DNA from: DSOI01 sp041394885
GTDB lineage: Bacteria; Acidobacteriota; Terriglobia; Bryobacterales; Bryobacteraceae
Length of the DNA: 64,000 nucleotides
Direction: 5' to 3'
Assembly (NCBI GenBank): GCA_041394885.1
Contig: JAWKHI010000045.1
Location: forward strand, 1-64,000
Shown here: positions 45,973-54,169 of the stretch, piece by piece
Numbering within the stretch: the first letter of the stretch is position 1
Layout of the letters: each line of letters starts with the position of its first letter
Made by a program: the position numbers and the translations under genes
The notes under the pieces: model-generated
What the model was told of the DNA's origin: nothing
The model's input: only the letters and a program-made list of their open reading frames with translations
Database searches by the model: none

Positions 45973-46494
45973 ATGGACATTCATGAACTGTTGGCCGAGG
46001 AAATCGGCTCGGCGACGATCGGCGTGCTCACAACCATGCTCGCCCTGGAAGCCGAAGCCGGGCCGCCCACGTTGTCGGCCGTCGAGACCGGGCCCTCGCA
46101 CGGCGTCGCCGCCATCGTCGGCGTCGCTGGGCCTTATTCGGGAACCGGCAGCGTCGTCTGCACCGAGACCGTCGCCTGCCGCCTGGCCGGCGCGATGCTG
46201 ATGTCGGAGTACGATTCGGTCAACGAAGACGTGCTCGACGCCATGGGCGAAATCGCCAACATGGTCATCGGGAACATCAAAACCAATCTCGAGGAGCGGT
46301 TCGGAGCGATGGCGCTCACCACGCCCACCGTCATCCACGGCGGCGATTTCAGCACCCGCGCCTCCGGCAAAAATACCTGGACCGTCGTCCCGTTCACTAC
46401 CGGCGGCGATGGCTTCTTCGTCCAGATGATGCTCGTCGAAAAGGCCGGCCGGGTCTCCTCCGGTCCCGCGATGCCGGTCGCGGTTGCACTTTGA
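45973..46494 (+). CDS. cheX: CheX-like CheY-P phosphatase (CheC/FliY family)
   Basis: A 173-residue protein of the CheC/CheX/FliY phosphatase family, expected to dephosphorylate the CheY encoded just upstream. The family's catalytic helix is DVLDAMGEIANMVIGNIKT with E93 and N96, followed by P118 in LTTPTVI. Only one such ExxN motif is present, as in CheX rather than CheC. GGGAGAAACC lies before the ATG. Homologues act in chemotaxis, but stand-alone CheY-CheX pairs may serve other receptor-linked outputs. Confidence 0.87.
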   Translation: MDIHELLAEEIGSATIGVLTTMLALEAEAGPPTLSAVETGPSHGVAAIVGVAGPYSGTGSVVCTETVACRLAGAMLMSEYDSVNEDVLDAMGEIANMVIGNIKTNLEERFGAMALTTPTVIHGGDFSTRASGKNTWTVVPFTTGGDGFFVQMMLVEKAGRVSSGPAMPVAVAL

Positions 46495-46570
46495 GCGCGC
46501 GTGGGGGCCGGCCCGTCCTCACCCCGCCTCCCTGCCGGACCACGTCGCAATCCCCGGCTAGAATTGGAAA

Positions 46571-47581
46571 GTGACCCACAACATCACTTTGATTCCCGGA
46601 GACGGCATCGGTCCCGAAGTGGCCGCTGCCGCCGTTCGCGTCATCGACGCCACCGGAGTGAAGATCGACTGGGATCCGGTCGAGTGCAACGAACGCATCA
46701 TTCGCGAGACAGGCGAATCCATCCCCACTCCCGTCATCAAGTCCATCGAGCGCCACAAACTCGCCCTCAAGGGGCCCGTCACCACGCCCATCGGCGGCGG
46801 CTACCAAAGCGTCAACGTCGCTCTGCGGAAACGCTTTGACCTCTACGCCAACGTCCGCCCCGTCAAAGCCCTTCCCAACCTCAAAACCCGTTTCCAGGAT
46901 CTCAACATCGATCTCGTCATCTTCCGCGAGAACACCGAAGACCTCTACGCCGGCATCGAACAGGAAGTGGTCAACGACGTTGTCACCAGCCTCAAGGTCA
47001 TCACCCGCCGCGCCTCGCTCCGCATCGCCCAGGCGGCGTTTGAATACTCGCGCCGCTTCGGACGCCGCAAAGTCACCTCCGTCCACAAGGCCAACATCAT
47101 GAAGCTCAGCGATGGCCTCTTCCTCAAGTGCTGCCGCGAAACCGCCGCCCAGTTTCCCGAGATCCAGTACAACGAACTCATCGTCGACAACGCCTCCATG
47201 CAACTGGTGTCGAAACCCGAACAGTTCGACGTTCTGCTCATGCCCAACCTCTATGGCGACATCATGTCGGACCTTGCCGCCGGTCTGGTCGGCGGGCTCG
47301 GCGTGGTCCCCGGAGCCAACATCGGCGACACCTGCGCCGTCTTCGAAGCCGTTCACGGCAGCGCTCCCGATATCGCCGGGCATGGCGTCGCCAATCCCAC
47401 CGCCTTGATGCTCTCCTCGGTGATGATGCTGCGACACATTCAGGAGGTGTCCGCCGCGGACCGGTTGCAGCGCGCCATCGAAGCCACCTACGCCGACGGC
47501 TCTTCCCTCACCGGTGACGTCGGCGGTTCCGCCAGTACGATGGAATTCGCCGATGCCGTCATCGCCAAACTCGAGGCCTGA
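46571..47581 (+). CDS. icd: NAD-dependent isocitrate dehydrogenase-type decarboxylating dehydrogenase
   Basis: A 336-residue beta-decarboxylating dehydrogenase, most like NAD-type isocitrate dehydrogenase of the citrate cycle. TLIPGDGIGPEV opens the fold. S80 and N82 in YQSVNVALRK and the RENTEDLYAGIE block (119-130) are the isocitrate-type substrate determinants, where isopropylmalate enzymes differ. VHKANIMKLSDG, NLYGDIMSDLAAGLVGG and GSAPDIAGHGVANPTA hold the metal and cofactor contacts. Translation starts at GTG 46571. Isopropylmalate or homoisocitrate dehydrogenase is possible but less likely. No neighbouring citrate-cycle gene is seen. Confidence 0.87.
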   Translation: MTHNITLIPGDGIGPEVAAAAVRVIDATGVKIDWDPVECNERIIRETGESIPTPVIKSIERHKLALKGPVTTPIGGGYQSVNVALRKRFDLYANVRPVKALPNLKTRFQDLNIDLVIFRENTEDLYAGIEQEVVNDVVTSLKVITRRASLRIAQAAFEYSRRFGRRKVTSVHKANIMKLSDGLFLKCCRETAAQFPEIQYNELIVDNASMQLVSKPEQFDVLLMPNLYGDIMSDLAAGLVGGLGVVPGANIGDTCAVFEAVHGSAPDIAGHGVANPTALMLSSVMMLRHIQEVSAADRLQRAIEATYADGSSLTGDVGGSASTMEFADAVIAKLEA

Positions 47582-47618
47582 CCGTCCCCGCACTCTGGCT
47601 CCCCAAGCCGCTGGCTGA

Positions 47619-48992
47619 TTACTTCTTTCCCGCTTTGGTGTTCGCCGGACGCGGGCTCTCGAACAACGGCGGAATTAACTCCCGGTTCCACGCCGAGTAC
47701 GCCGCCAGCATGCGGTCCCGCACGCCCGGCAGCGTCGCGCCCACATCGCGTGATTCGCCGATGTCGTTGTCCAGATCGTAGAGCGCCGCTTCGCCTCCGC
47801 CCTGCTGCACCAGCTTGTACCGGCCCTCGCGCACCGCCCAGTTCGTCCCACCGCCGGTCCGCCAGTACAACCTCTCGTGCGGAGAGCCGCCGCGCATGCC
47901 GCTCAGATACGGCAGCAGATCCACGCCATCCAGTGGCTTCGCTGGCAGCTTCGCGGACGCCGCCGAGGCGAAGGTGGGAAGGATGTCCAGCGAAATCACC
48001 GGCTCTTTGTATTCCTTGCCAGCCGCCAGCAGCGCCGGCCACCGCAGCGTGAACGGTACGTGGATCCCGCCTTCGTACACCTGCCCTTTCGCGCCGCGAT
48101 AGGGAGCGTTGTTCGATCCGTTCACCGCCGTCGGTCCGCCGTTGTCGCTCAGAAACACCACCATCGTGTTGGCTTCGTTTCCAGTCTCGCGGATCGCATC
48201 CAGCGCGCGGCCCGCCGCATCGTCCATCGCGCTCACCATCGCCGCGTACTTGCGGCGCCGCTCGTCTTCAATGGAGGCGAAACGCTCCAGATATTTGTCG
48301 CTTACCTGCTGCGGCGTGTGTGGCGCGTTAAAGGCCAGATACAGAAAGAAGGGATGGTCCTTGTGGCGCTTCACGAACGCCGCGGCTTCGCGCCCCAGCG
48401 CATCGGTGAGGTATTCGCTCTCGGTCACCGGCCGGCCGTCGCGCTGATGCGGGATTAGATACTCGCGCGCGAAGCTGTTCATTTCCTGCTTGAAGTAGTC
48501 GTGGCCGCCGCCGAGGAATCCGAACATCTCATCGAATCCGCGTTTCATCGGATGAAAGCGCGGATGCGCGCCCAGATGCCACTTGCCGATATGCCCGGTG
48601 ACGTAGCCGGCGCTCTTCAATACCTGCGGCAGCGTGGTCTCTTCCACCGGCAGCCCCGCCACGGCATCGGCGGTGTCGTACTTCGGATTGTTCTCGTGGC
48701 CGAACCGCTGCTGGTACCGCCCGGTCATGATGCCGGCCCGCGTGGGGCTGCAGAAGGGGTGCGACACCAGCCCGTTGGTGAAGCGAACGCCGCCCCGCGC
48801 CAGCCGGTCCAGGTTCGGCGTCGGGATATCGCGCGATCCCTGGAACCCCAGATCGGCGAATCCCAGGTCGTCGGCCAGAATCAGCACCAGGTTCGGCTTG
48901 CGCTCCGCCTGTTGTTGCGCCGCCGCGCCCGCCGGCGCGCTCGAAGCGCCCGCCCCGAGCGTCTGCAGAAACCGCCGGCGATCGATGTTCAT
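47619..48992 (-). CDS. Arylsulfatase-type sulfatase, Tat-exported
   Basis: A 457-residue type I sulfatase. The Tat signal is DRRRFLQTLGAGASSAPAGA. Metal site: LVLILADDLGFADLG. The formylglycine precursor is C81 in CSPTRAGIMTGRY. GKWHLGAHPRFHP and VFLSDNGGPTAVN complete the active site. Length is normal and all blocks are present, in contrast to the broken sulfatase near the window start. It begins 4 bases after the MFS transporter gene on the same strand, so transport of a desulfated product is plausible. GTG 48995 is an alternative start. Confidence 0.9.
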   Translation of the reverse strand: MNIDRRRFLQTLGAGASSAPAGAAAQQQAERKPNLVLILADDLGFADLGFQGSRDIPTPNLDRLARGGVRFTNGLVSHPFCSPTRAGIMTGRYQQRFGHENNPKYDTADAVAGLPVEETTLPQVLKSAGYVTGHIGKWHLGAHPRFHPMKRGFDEMFGFLGGGHDYFKQEMNSFAREYLIPHQRDGRPVTESEYLTDALGREAAAFVKRHKDHPFFLYLAFNAPHTPQQVSDKYLERFASIEDERRRKYAAMVSAMDDAAGRALDAIRETGNEANTMVVFLSDNGGPTAVNGSNNAPYRGAKGQVYEGGIHVPFTLRWPALLAAGKEYKEPVISLDILPTFASAASAKLPAKPLDGVDLLPYLSGMRGGSPHERLYWRTGGGTNWAVREGRYKLVQQGGGEAALYDLDNDIGESRDVGATLPGVRDRMLAAYSAWNRELIPPLFESPRPANTKAGKK

Positions 48993-48996
48993 CACT

Positions 48997-50289
48997 CTAT
49001 ACCTTATTCGGCAGCGACTTTTCCGGCGGCCAGAAGAAGGCCGCCAGCAGCGCCGCCGCCGCCAGCGCCATCGCCGTCGGACCCAGATACAGCTTGCTGA
49101 AATCCACCATTCCTTCCGGCGTCTTCACCGCGTCGCCCAGCCACGGCCAGATGAAGTTCGCCACAAACGGCCCGAAACCGAGAATCAGGAAATTGAACAA
49201 CCCCTGCGCGCTTGACCGCGCGTCTTTTGGGAAGAACTCGTCCACGAAAATGTACACCGTCGCGAAGAAGAACGCGTAACAGATGCCGTGCAGCAGGTTC
49301 ACCGTGATCGCAACCCACGGAATCGGCGCGAACGCGAACAAGCCGAACCGGATCGCGTGCCCGAGAATGCCGATGATCATCGTCTTCCTCCACCCCAGTT
49401 TCTTCAGCGTGATGCCCAGAAACGCCATCGTGCCGATCTCGGCGATCTGGCCGATACTCATGATCGGCATCACCCAGTTCGGCGGGATCCCGATACTCTT
49501 CAGATAATCGTTGGTCCAGATGAAATAGCACTGATGGACCGCCGCGTCGAAAAACGTCACGATAAACAGAATCAGGACGAAAGGCACCTTCAGCAGCTTC
49601 ATCGCTTCCAGCCACGCGAAACGCTCGCCCCCTGCCTGGGCAGGCTTGGGCGGGGTATGCGGCAGCGTCAGTGAAAATCCCGCCAGCAGCAGCGATGCGA
49701 TTCCCGACGCCAGAAACGTATACGGCACCGCCGCCTGCAGCGCCGCCCCTTCGAGCGGGGACGCGAGCGCCGCGCCCAGCCACCCCGTGAAACCAGCCGA
49801 CCCGAGCGACGGCACCTTCGCCCAGTCCACAAGGATGAACACGAACGGCCATGCCGCCGCGATCCACCCGATCGTGCCCCACAGCCGCACCCTCCCGAAG
49901 TCCTGCGCCGAGTCTTTGATATTGGCGAAGGCGATCGAGTTGGTGATCGAGATCGTCGGCACGTAGAACAGGCAGTGCACCAGCATCAAAAGGAAGAACG
50001 GTCCGAAACTCTTGGTCCAGACCAGATTCAGCATCGCCAGCCCGCCGATCAGATGCGAAAAGGCGAGGAAGCGCTCGGCCGCGAAATTGCGGTCCGCGAA
50101 CTGCGTCGAAAAGAACATCGCCGAAAACGACGCCAGCGCGAACGCGTTCAGCACCCATGATTGCTGCCAGGAATCGAATCCCAGGCTCGGCAGATAGCCG
50201 AAGATCAAGGGAAGCCACGCGCCCCAGATGAAGAACTCCAGGAACATCATCACCGAGAGCTTGAACTTGTTGTTGTCGGAGGCTGGCAC
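48997..50289 (-). CDS. MFS transporter, nucleoside:H+ symporter-like
   Basis: A 430-residue 12-helix transporter. The N-terminus KLSVMMFLEFFIWGAWLPLIF and later SITNSIAFANIKDSAQDFGRVRLWGTIGWIAA are the hallmarks of the nucleoside:H+ symporter family (NupG/XapB relatives). Homologues in Planctomycetota and Acidobacteriota are often annotated this way without a proven substrate. VMPIMSIGQIAEIGTMAFLG and YAFFFATVYIFVDEFFP are further family segments. It is followed directly by a sulfatase gene, so a sugar or desulfated saccharide is an alternative substrate. Confidence 0.8.
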   Translation of the reverse strand: MPASDNNKFKLSVMMFLEFFIWGAWLPLIFGYLPSLGFDSWQQSWVLNAFALASFSAMFFSTQFADRNFAAERFLAFSHLIGGLAMLNLVWTKSFGPFFLLMLVHCLFYVPTISITNSIAFANIKDSAQDFGRVRLWGTIGWIAAAWPFVFILVDWAKVPSLGSAGFTGWLGAALASPLEGAALQAAVPYTFLASGIASLLLAGFSLTLPHTPPKPAQAGGERFAWLEAMKLLKVPFVLILFIVTFFDAAVHQCYFIWTNDYLKSIGIPPNWVMPIMSIGQIAEIGTMAFLGITLKKLGWRKTMIIGILGHAIRFGLFAFAPIPWVAITVNLLHGICYAFFFATVYIFVDEFFPKDARSSAQGLFNFLILGFGPFVANFIWPWLGDAVKTPEGMVDFSKLYLGPTAMALAAAALLAAFFWPPEKSLPNKV

Positions 50290-50322
50290 GGTCTTGGAGT
50301 TTAGCAGAATCGAAACGCTTGA

Positions 50323-50348
50323 GGTTACTTGGGGGTGGTTACTTGGGG
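50323..50348 (+). repeat. Tandem GGTTACTTGGGG repeat
   Basis: The 12-base unit GGTTACTTGGGG occurs at 50323-50334 and again at 50337-50348, separated by GT. It lies in the spacer between the divergent MFS and vapBC genes, just upstream of the candidate operator. It may be chance or a second regulator site. Confidence 0.5.
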
Positions 50349-50371
50349 TTGCCTGTGGCGGCGATCATCAA

Positions 50372-50393
50372 TGATGCTAACATATAGGCATCA
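50372..50393 (+). promoter_or_regulatory. Inverted repeat, candidate VapB operator
   Basis: The perfect inverted repeat TGATGC-N10-GCATCA ends three bases before the vapB start codon. The AT-rich spacer TAACATATAG could hold a -10 box. Such palindromes next to a ribbon-helix-helix antitoxin gene are the usual site of autorepression. No consensus -35 is seen. Confidence 0.5.
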
Positions 50394-50396
50394 ACG

Positions 50397-50645
50397 ATGC
50401 GAACGACCATTGTATTGGATGATGACGTCCTTGAGCGTCTCCATGACGAAGCCCGTCTTCGCGAAGCCACTTTCAAAGGTACGCTGAACGACGTCATTCG
50501 AGACGGGCTCGCCATGGCGGAGCAGCGGCGCAACTGCGCGGTTCCGTTTCGGGTGAAGCCGCGCGCCATGGGCCTGAAACCGGGGTTGAGCTACGACAGC
50601 ATCTCACGGCTGATCGAGTTGGGAGAAGGGGAAGACGCCCGGTGA
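50397..50645 (+). CDS. vapB: VapB-like ribbon-helix-helix antitoxin
   Basis: An 82-residue antitoxin. The first 45 residues form a ribbon-helix-helix DNA-binding domain (MRTTIVLDDDVLERLHDEAR, then GTLNDVIRDGLAMAE). The C-terminal half (VKPRAMGLKPGLSYDSISRL) should wrap around and inhibit the PIN toxin. The stop overlaps the toxin start by GTGA at 50642-50645. A palindrome directly upstream is a candidate autoregulatory site. Confidence 0.85.
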   Translation: MRTTIVLDDDVLERLHDEARLREATFKGTLNDVIRDGLAMAEQRRNCAVPFRVKPRAMGLKPGLSYDSISRLIELGEGEDAR

Positions 50646-51076
50646 TCCTTTTGGATGCCAATATCCTGTTGTACGCCTATGACCAGCACTCCCCTGAACA
50701 TGGCAAGATACGTCCTTGGCTGGAGGCGCTGCTGTCCGGGAAGGAAACCGTCGGTCTGCCCTGGGTCACTGCGTGGGCTTTTGTCAGAATTGCCACCAAC
50801 CCGCGATTGAACAAGCAGCCTCTGCGCGCCGGCGAGGCCATGCGGATCCTGGAGGAGTTGAGCGCCCATCCTTCCGTAGTGATGGTGAATCCAGGCCGCT
50901 CGCATCGGGAAATTCTGCTCGCGCAAATGCGATCCGCCCAGGTACAGGGCTGCGAGACCACGGACGCAGTGCTTGCAGCCTTGGCCATTGAGCACGGCGC
51001 CACGCTTGCATCCACGGATGCCGGCTTCCGGCGCTTTCCGGACTTGCGTTGGTCCACCCCTCTCGGACGTCAGTGA
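50642..51076 (+). CDS. vapC: VapC-type PIN-domain ribonuclease toxin
   Basis: A 144-residue PIN-domain toxin that would cleave RNA when free of antitoxin. Acidic residues D5 (MILLDANILLYAYD), D108 (ETTDAVLAALA) and D126 (ASTDAGFRRF) are present. The usual second acidic residue is replaced in WVTAWAFVRIATNPR (41-55). That is the pattern of the TIGR00028-type subfamily common in Mycobacterium, so it need not mean inactivity. GTG start overlapping vapB. Its last 7 bases overlap the 3' end of dnaE2 on the other strand. Confidence 0.87.
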   Translation: MILLDANILLYAYDQHSPEHGKIRPWLEALLSGKETVGLPWVTAWAFVRIATNPRLNKQPLRAGEAMRILEELSAHPSVVMVNPGRSHREILLAQMRSAQVQGCETTDAVLAALAIEHGATLASTDAGFRRFPDLRWSTPLGRQ

Positions 51077-54000
51077 AAATCGTGCGACGGAGCCGTCACT
51101 CCCGCCAGCCCCGCCACTCGCCGCGCCTTTACCGACACCACCCCGTCCTGATTCTGCAGCACGCCTTCGATCAGTAGAATCGGATTGCCCACCACCACCG
51201 CCCGGTCCCGCTCGAACGTGTCCGGCTCGAGGATGATGTTCGCCACCCCCGTCTCATCTTCCAGGCTGAGAAACACGAACCCCTTCGCCGTTCCCGGACG
51301 CTGCCGCACAATCACCACTCCCGCCACCTGCACCCAAAGCCCGCCCGGTAACGATCCCAGTTCGCAGGCGCGATAAACCCCCTCCAGTTCCGCCCGCCGC
51401 CGCGCCATCACGTGACGCCCGATGGTGAGCCCCGTGCCCAGAAAATCGCTCACCAGCCGTTCCCCATCGTTCATCGGTACGAGCGGCGATGGCGCGGCCG
51501 GCTCCATGTAATCGAATAGCGGACCCGGCGGACGCGCCGCCCGTTCCGCGTCCCAAAGCGCGTCCCGCCTGTGAATTCCGCCCAGCGAATTCAGCGCGCC
51601 GATCGAGGCCAATCGCCGCAGATCCTGCCGGCTCAGTGACGGTACACGCCGCCCCAGTTCATCCACGCTCGAATACGGCCGCCGCGCGACAATGGCATCG
51701 CCGGATTCACGCCGTAGCCCCTTCACGTAGCACAGCCCCAACCGGATCTCCGGCGTCGACCGGTCCGGCTTTACCGTGCACAGCCACTCTGACCGGTTCA
51801 CGTCTACTGCCAGCACCCGCACTCCATGACGCTGCGCGTCCTTCACGATCGTCGCCGGATGATAAAACCCCATCGGCTGATTGTTCAACAGCGCCGCCGT
51901 GAACACCGCCGGATAGTTCACCTTCAGCCACGCGCTCGCATACGCCAGCAGCGCGAAGCTCGCCGCGTGAGACTCCGGGAATCCGTATAACGCAAACGAC
52001 GTGATCGATTGCACGATCGTGTCCTGCACCGGTCCAGTAATGCCGTTCCGCGTCATGCCCGCCCGCAGCTTCCGTTCGATCTCGGCCATCCGCTTCTCAC
52101 TCCGCTTGAACCCGAGCGCGCGTCGCAGTTCTTCCGCCTCTCCGCCCGTGAACCCCGCCGCGATCATCGCCATCCGCAGCAGTTGCTCCTGGAACAGCGG
52201 CACCCCCAGCGTCCGCCGCAGCACGCTCTCGAGCGAAGGATGCAAACATTCGGCCGGCTCCCGACCCTGCCGCCGGTTCACGTAAGGATGCACCATTTTT
52301 CCCACGATCGGCCCTGGCCGGATCAACGCCACCTGCACCACGATGTCGTAGAAGTTCCGCGGACACACGCGCGGCAGTGACGACATCTGCGCCCGGCTCT
52401 CCACCTGGAACATCCCGATCGTGTCCGCCTTCTGCAGCGCCTTGTATACGCCCGGATCGTCCGGCGGAAGGTGCGCCAGGTCCACCTTTTCCGCGTAGGC
52501 GCTGTCGATGGTGGCGATGCACTCCTCGAGCACCGCCATCATTCCCAGCCCCAGCAGGTCCACTTTGATGATCCCCAGGTCCGCGCAGTCTTCCTTGTCC
52601 CACTGCACCACCACGCGCCCCGGCATCGTCGCCGGCTCCAGCGGAACCACCGAATCCAATTGCCCCTGGCAAATCACCATGCCGCCGGAATGCTGGCCCA
52701 AATGGCGCGGCAGATCCTGCACCGCCGTGAACAACTCATAAAACTTGCGCACCCGCGGATCCCGGATATCCAGCCCCGCCTTGGCGAAATGTTCCCGCGC
52801 GCCTTCCTCCGGATTCTTCCATCCCCACACCGGCACCAGCGCCGAAAGCCGCCCGCAGTCTTCTTCCGCGAACCCCAGTACCTTACCCATCTCCCGCGCC
52901 GCGGAGCGACCCCGGTAGGTGATTACGTTCGCCGTCATCGCCGCGCCCAACTGCCCGTACCGTTCATACACGTACTGAATCACCCGCTCGCGCTGGTCCC
53001 CCGATGGAAGGTCCAAGTCGATGTCCGGCCACTCCCCTCGCTCTTCCGAAAGGAACCGTTCGAACAGCAGTTCCATGCCCACCGGATCCACCGCCGTGAT
53101 CCCCAGCGAATAGCACACCGCCGAATTGGCCGCCGATCCTCGCCCCTGCACCAGGATCCCCGCGCGGCGGCAGAACTCCACGATGTCCCACACGATCAGA
53201 AAATATCCCGCCAGATCCAGCTTCTCGATCAACGCCAGTTCCCGCTCGATTTGCCTCTGCGCTTTTTCGTGGTATGGCACATAGCGCCTCCGCGCCCCCG
53301 CATCGGTGATCACGCGCAGGTACTCGGGCATCGGCTCGCCTCCCGGCGTCGGATACCGTGGGAACTCATAGCCGAGATCGGCCAGCGTGAACTCGATCCG
53401 CTCGGCGATGCGAGCCGTGTTCTCGATCGCCTCCGGCAGGTCCGCGAACAACCGCGCCATCGCCCGCCCGTTCTTTACATGACGTTCGGCATTGCGATGC
53501 AGCCGCCGCCCCGCTGTCTCGAGCGTCACCTTGTGCCGGATGCACGTCAACGCATCGGTCACTTCCCGCTGATCGGGACGCGCGAAACACACCCCGTTCA
53601 CCGCCGCCACCGGCACGCCATGATGATGCGCCTGCTCCAAGATTCGCCGGTTGCGCGCCCCATCCCCTTCGGCATGATGCCGCTCGATCGCCGCCACCGT
53701 ATGTGCGCGGCCATACAGATCCACCCCGGCGATGTCCATGCACAGCAGTCCCTCGCGATAAGCGTGCAACTCGTCATGCGTCACCGCCCCTTCGCCCTTC
53801 CGCGGCGCGCGCAGCTTCATCCGCGTCAGCAGACGGCACAGGTTCTGATAGCCGCTCCGCGTCGCGGCCAGAAGCGGATACCGCAGGCCATCCGCGCACT
53901 GCACCTCCGCCCCGATCAACGCGCGGATGCCGGCTTTCTTACCGGCCATGTGAAACCGCGGCGCGCCATAAACCCCATCGCGATCGAGCAGCGCCATCGC

Positions 54001-54108
54001 CCCCAGATCGTTCGCGCCGGCCGCTTCAATCAGATCCTCCGGTGACGCTCCCCCTTCCAGAAAGCTGAAAGCCGAACGGACGCGCAACTCGACGTAGGTG
54101 GTGGACAC
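51070..54108 (-). CDS. dnaE2: Error-prone DNA polymerase III alpha subunit
   Basis: A 1012-residue DnaE2/ImuC-type polymerase acting in damage-induced translesion synthesis. The N-terminal PHP domain is the degenerate form (YVELRVRSAFSFLEGGASPED). The catalytic Asp are in WPDIDLDLPSGD at about 361-365 and in KVDLLGLGMM at about 516. The helix-hairpin and OB-fold segments lie near the C-terminus (VAGVVIVRQRPGTAKGFVFLSLEDE). It lacks the C-terminal tau/beta contacts of DnaE1. The usual cassette partners imuA and imuB are not next to it: upstream is xerC and downstream is convergent vapC. Length and motifs are complete. Confidence 0.92.
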   Translation of the reverse strand: MSTTYVELRVRSAFSFLEGGASPEDLIEAAGANDLGAMALLDRDGVYGAPRFHMAGKKAGIRALIGAEVQCADGLRYPLLAATRSGYQNLCRLLTRMKLRAPRKGEGAVTHDELHAYREGLLCMDIAGVDLYGRAHTVAAIERHHAEGDGARNRRILEQAHHHGVPVAAVNGVCFARPDQREVTDALTCIRHKVTLETAGRRLHRNAERHVKNGRAMARLFADLPEAIENTARIAERIEFTLADLGYEFPRYPTPGGEPMPEYLRVITDAGARRRYVPYHEKAQRQIERELALIEKLDLAGYFLIVWDIVEFCRRAGILVQGRGSAANSAVCYSLGITAVDPVGMELLFERFLSEERGEWPDIDLDLPSGDQRERVIQYVYERYGQLGAAMTANVITYRGRSAAREMGKVLGFAEEDCGRLSALVPVWGWKNPEEGAREHFAKAGLDIRDPRVRKFYELFTAVQDLPRHLGQHSGGMVICQGQLDSVVPLEPATMPGRVVVQWDKEDCADLGIIKVDLLGLGMMAVLEECIATIDSAYAEKVDLAHLPPDDPGVYKALQKADTIGMFQVESRAQMSSLPRVCPRNFYDIVVQVALIRPGPIVGKMVHPYVNRRQGREPAECLHPSLESVLRRTLGVPLFQEQLLRMAMIAAGFTGGEAEELRRALGFKRSEKRMAEIERKLRAGMTRNGITGPVQDTIVQSITSFALYGFPESHAASFALLAYASAWLKVNYPAVFTAALLNNQPMGFYHPATIVKDAQRHGVRVLAVDVNRSEWLCTVKPDRSTPEIRLGLCYVKGLRRESGDAIVARRPYSSVDELGRRVPSLSRQDLRRLASIGALNSLGGIHRRDALWDAERAARPPGPLFDYMEPAAPSPLVPMNDGERLVSDFLGTGLTIGRHVMARRRAELEGVYRACELGSLPGGLWVQVAGVVIVRQRPGTAKGFVFLSLEDETGVANIILEPDTFERDRAVVVGNPILLIEGVLQNQDGVVSVKARRVAGLAGVTAPSHDFH

Positions 54109-54169
54109 GTTTTCGCCTTTTATTCTCTCACGGCGAAACGCGGAGCGGTTCTGCCCCGCTGGCGTCCGG

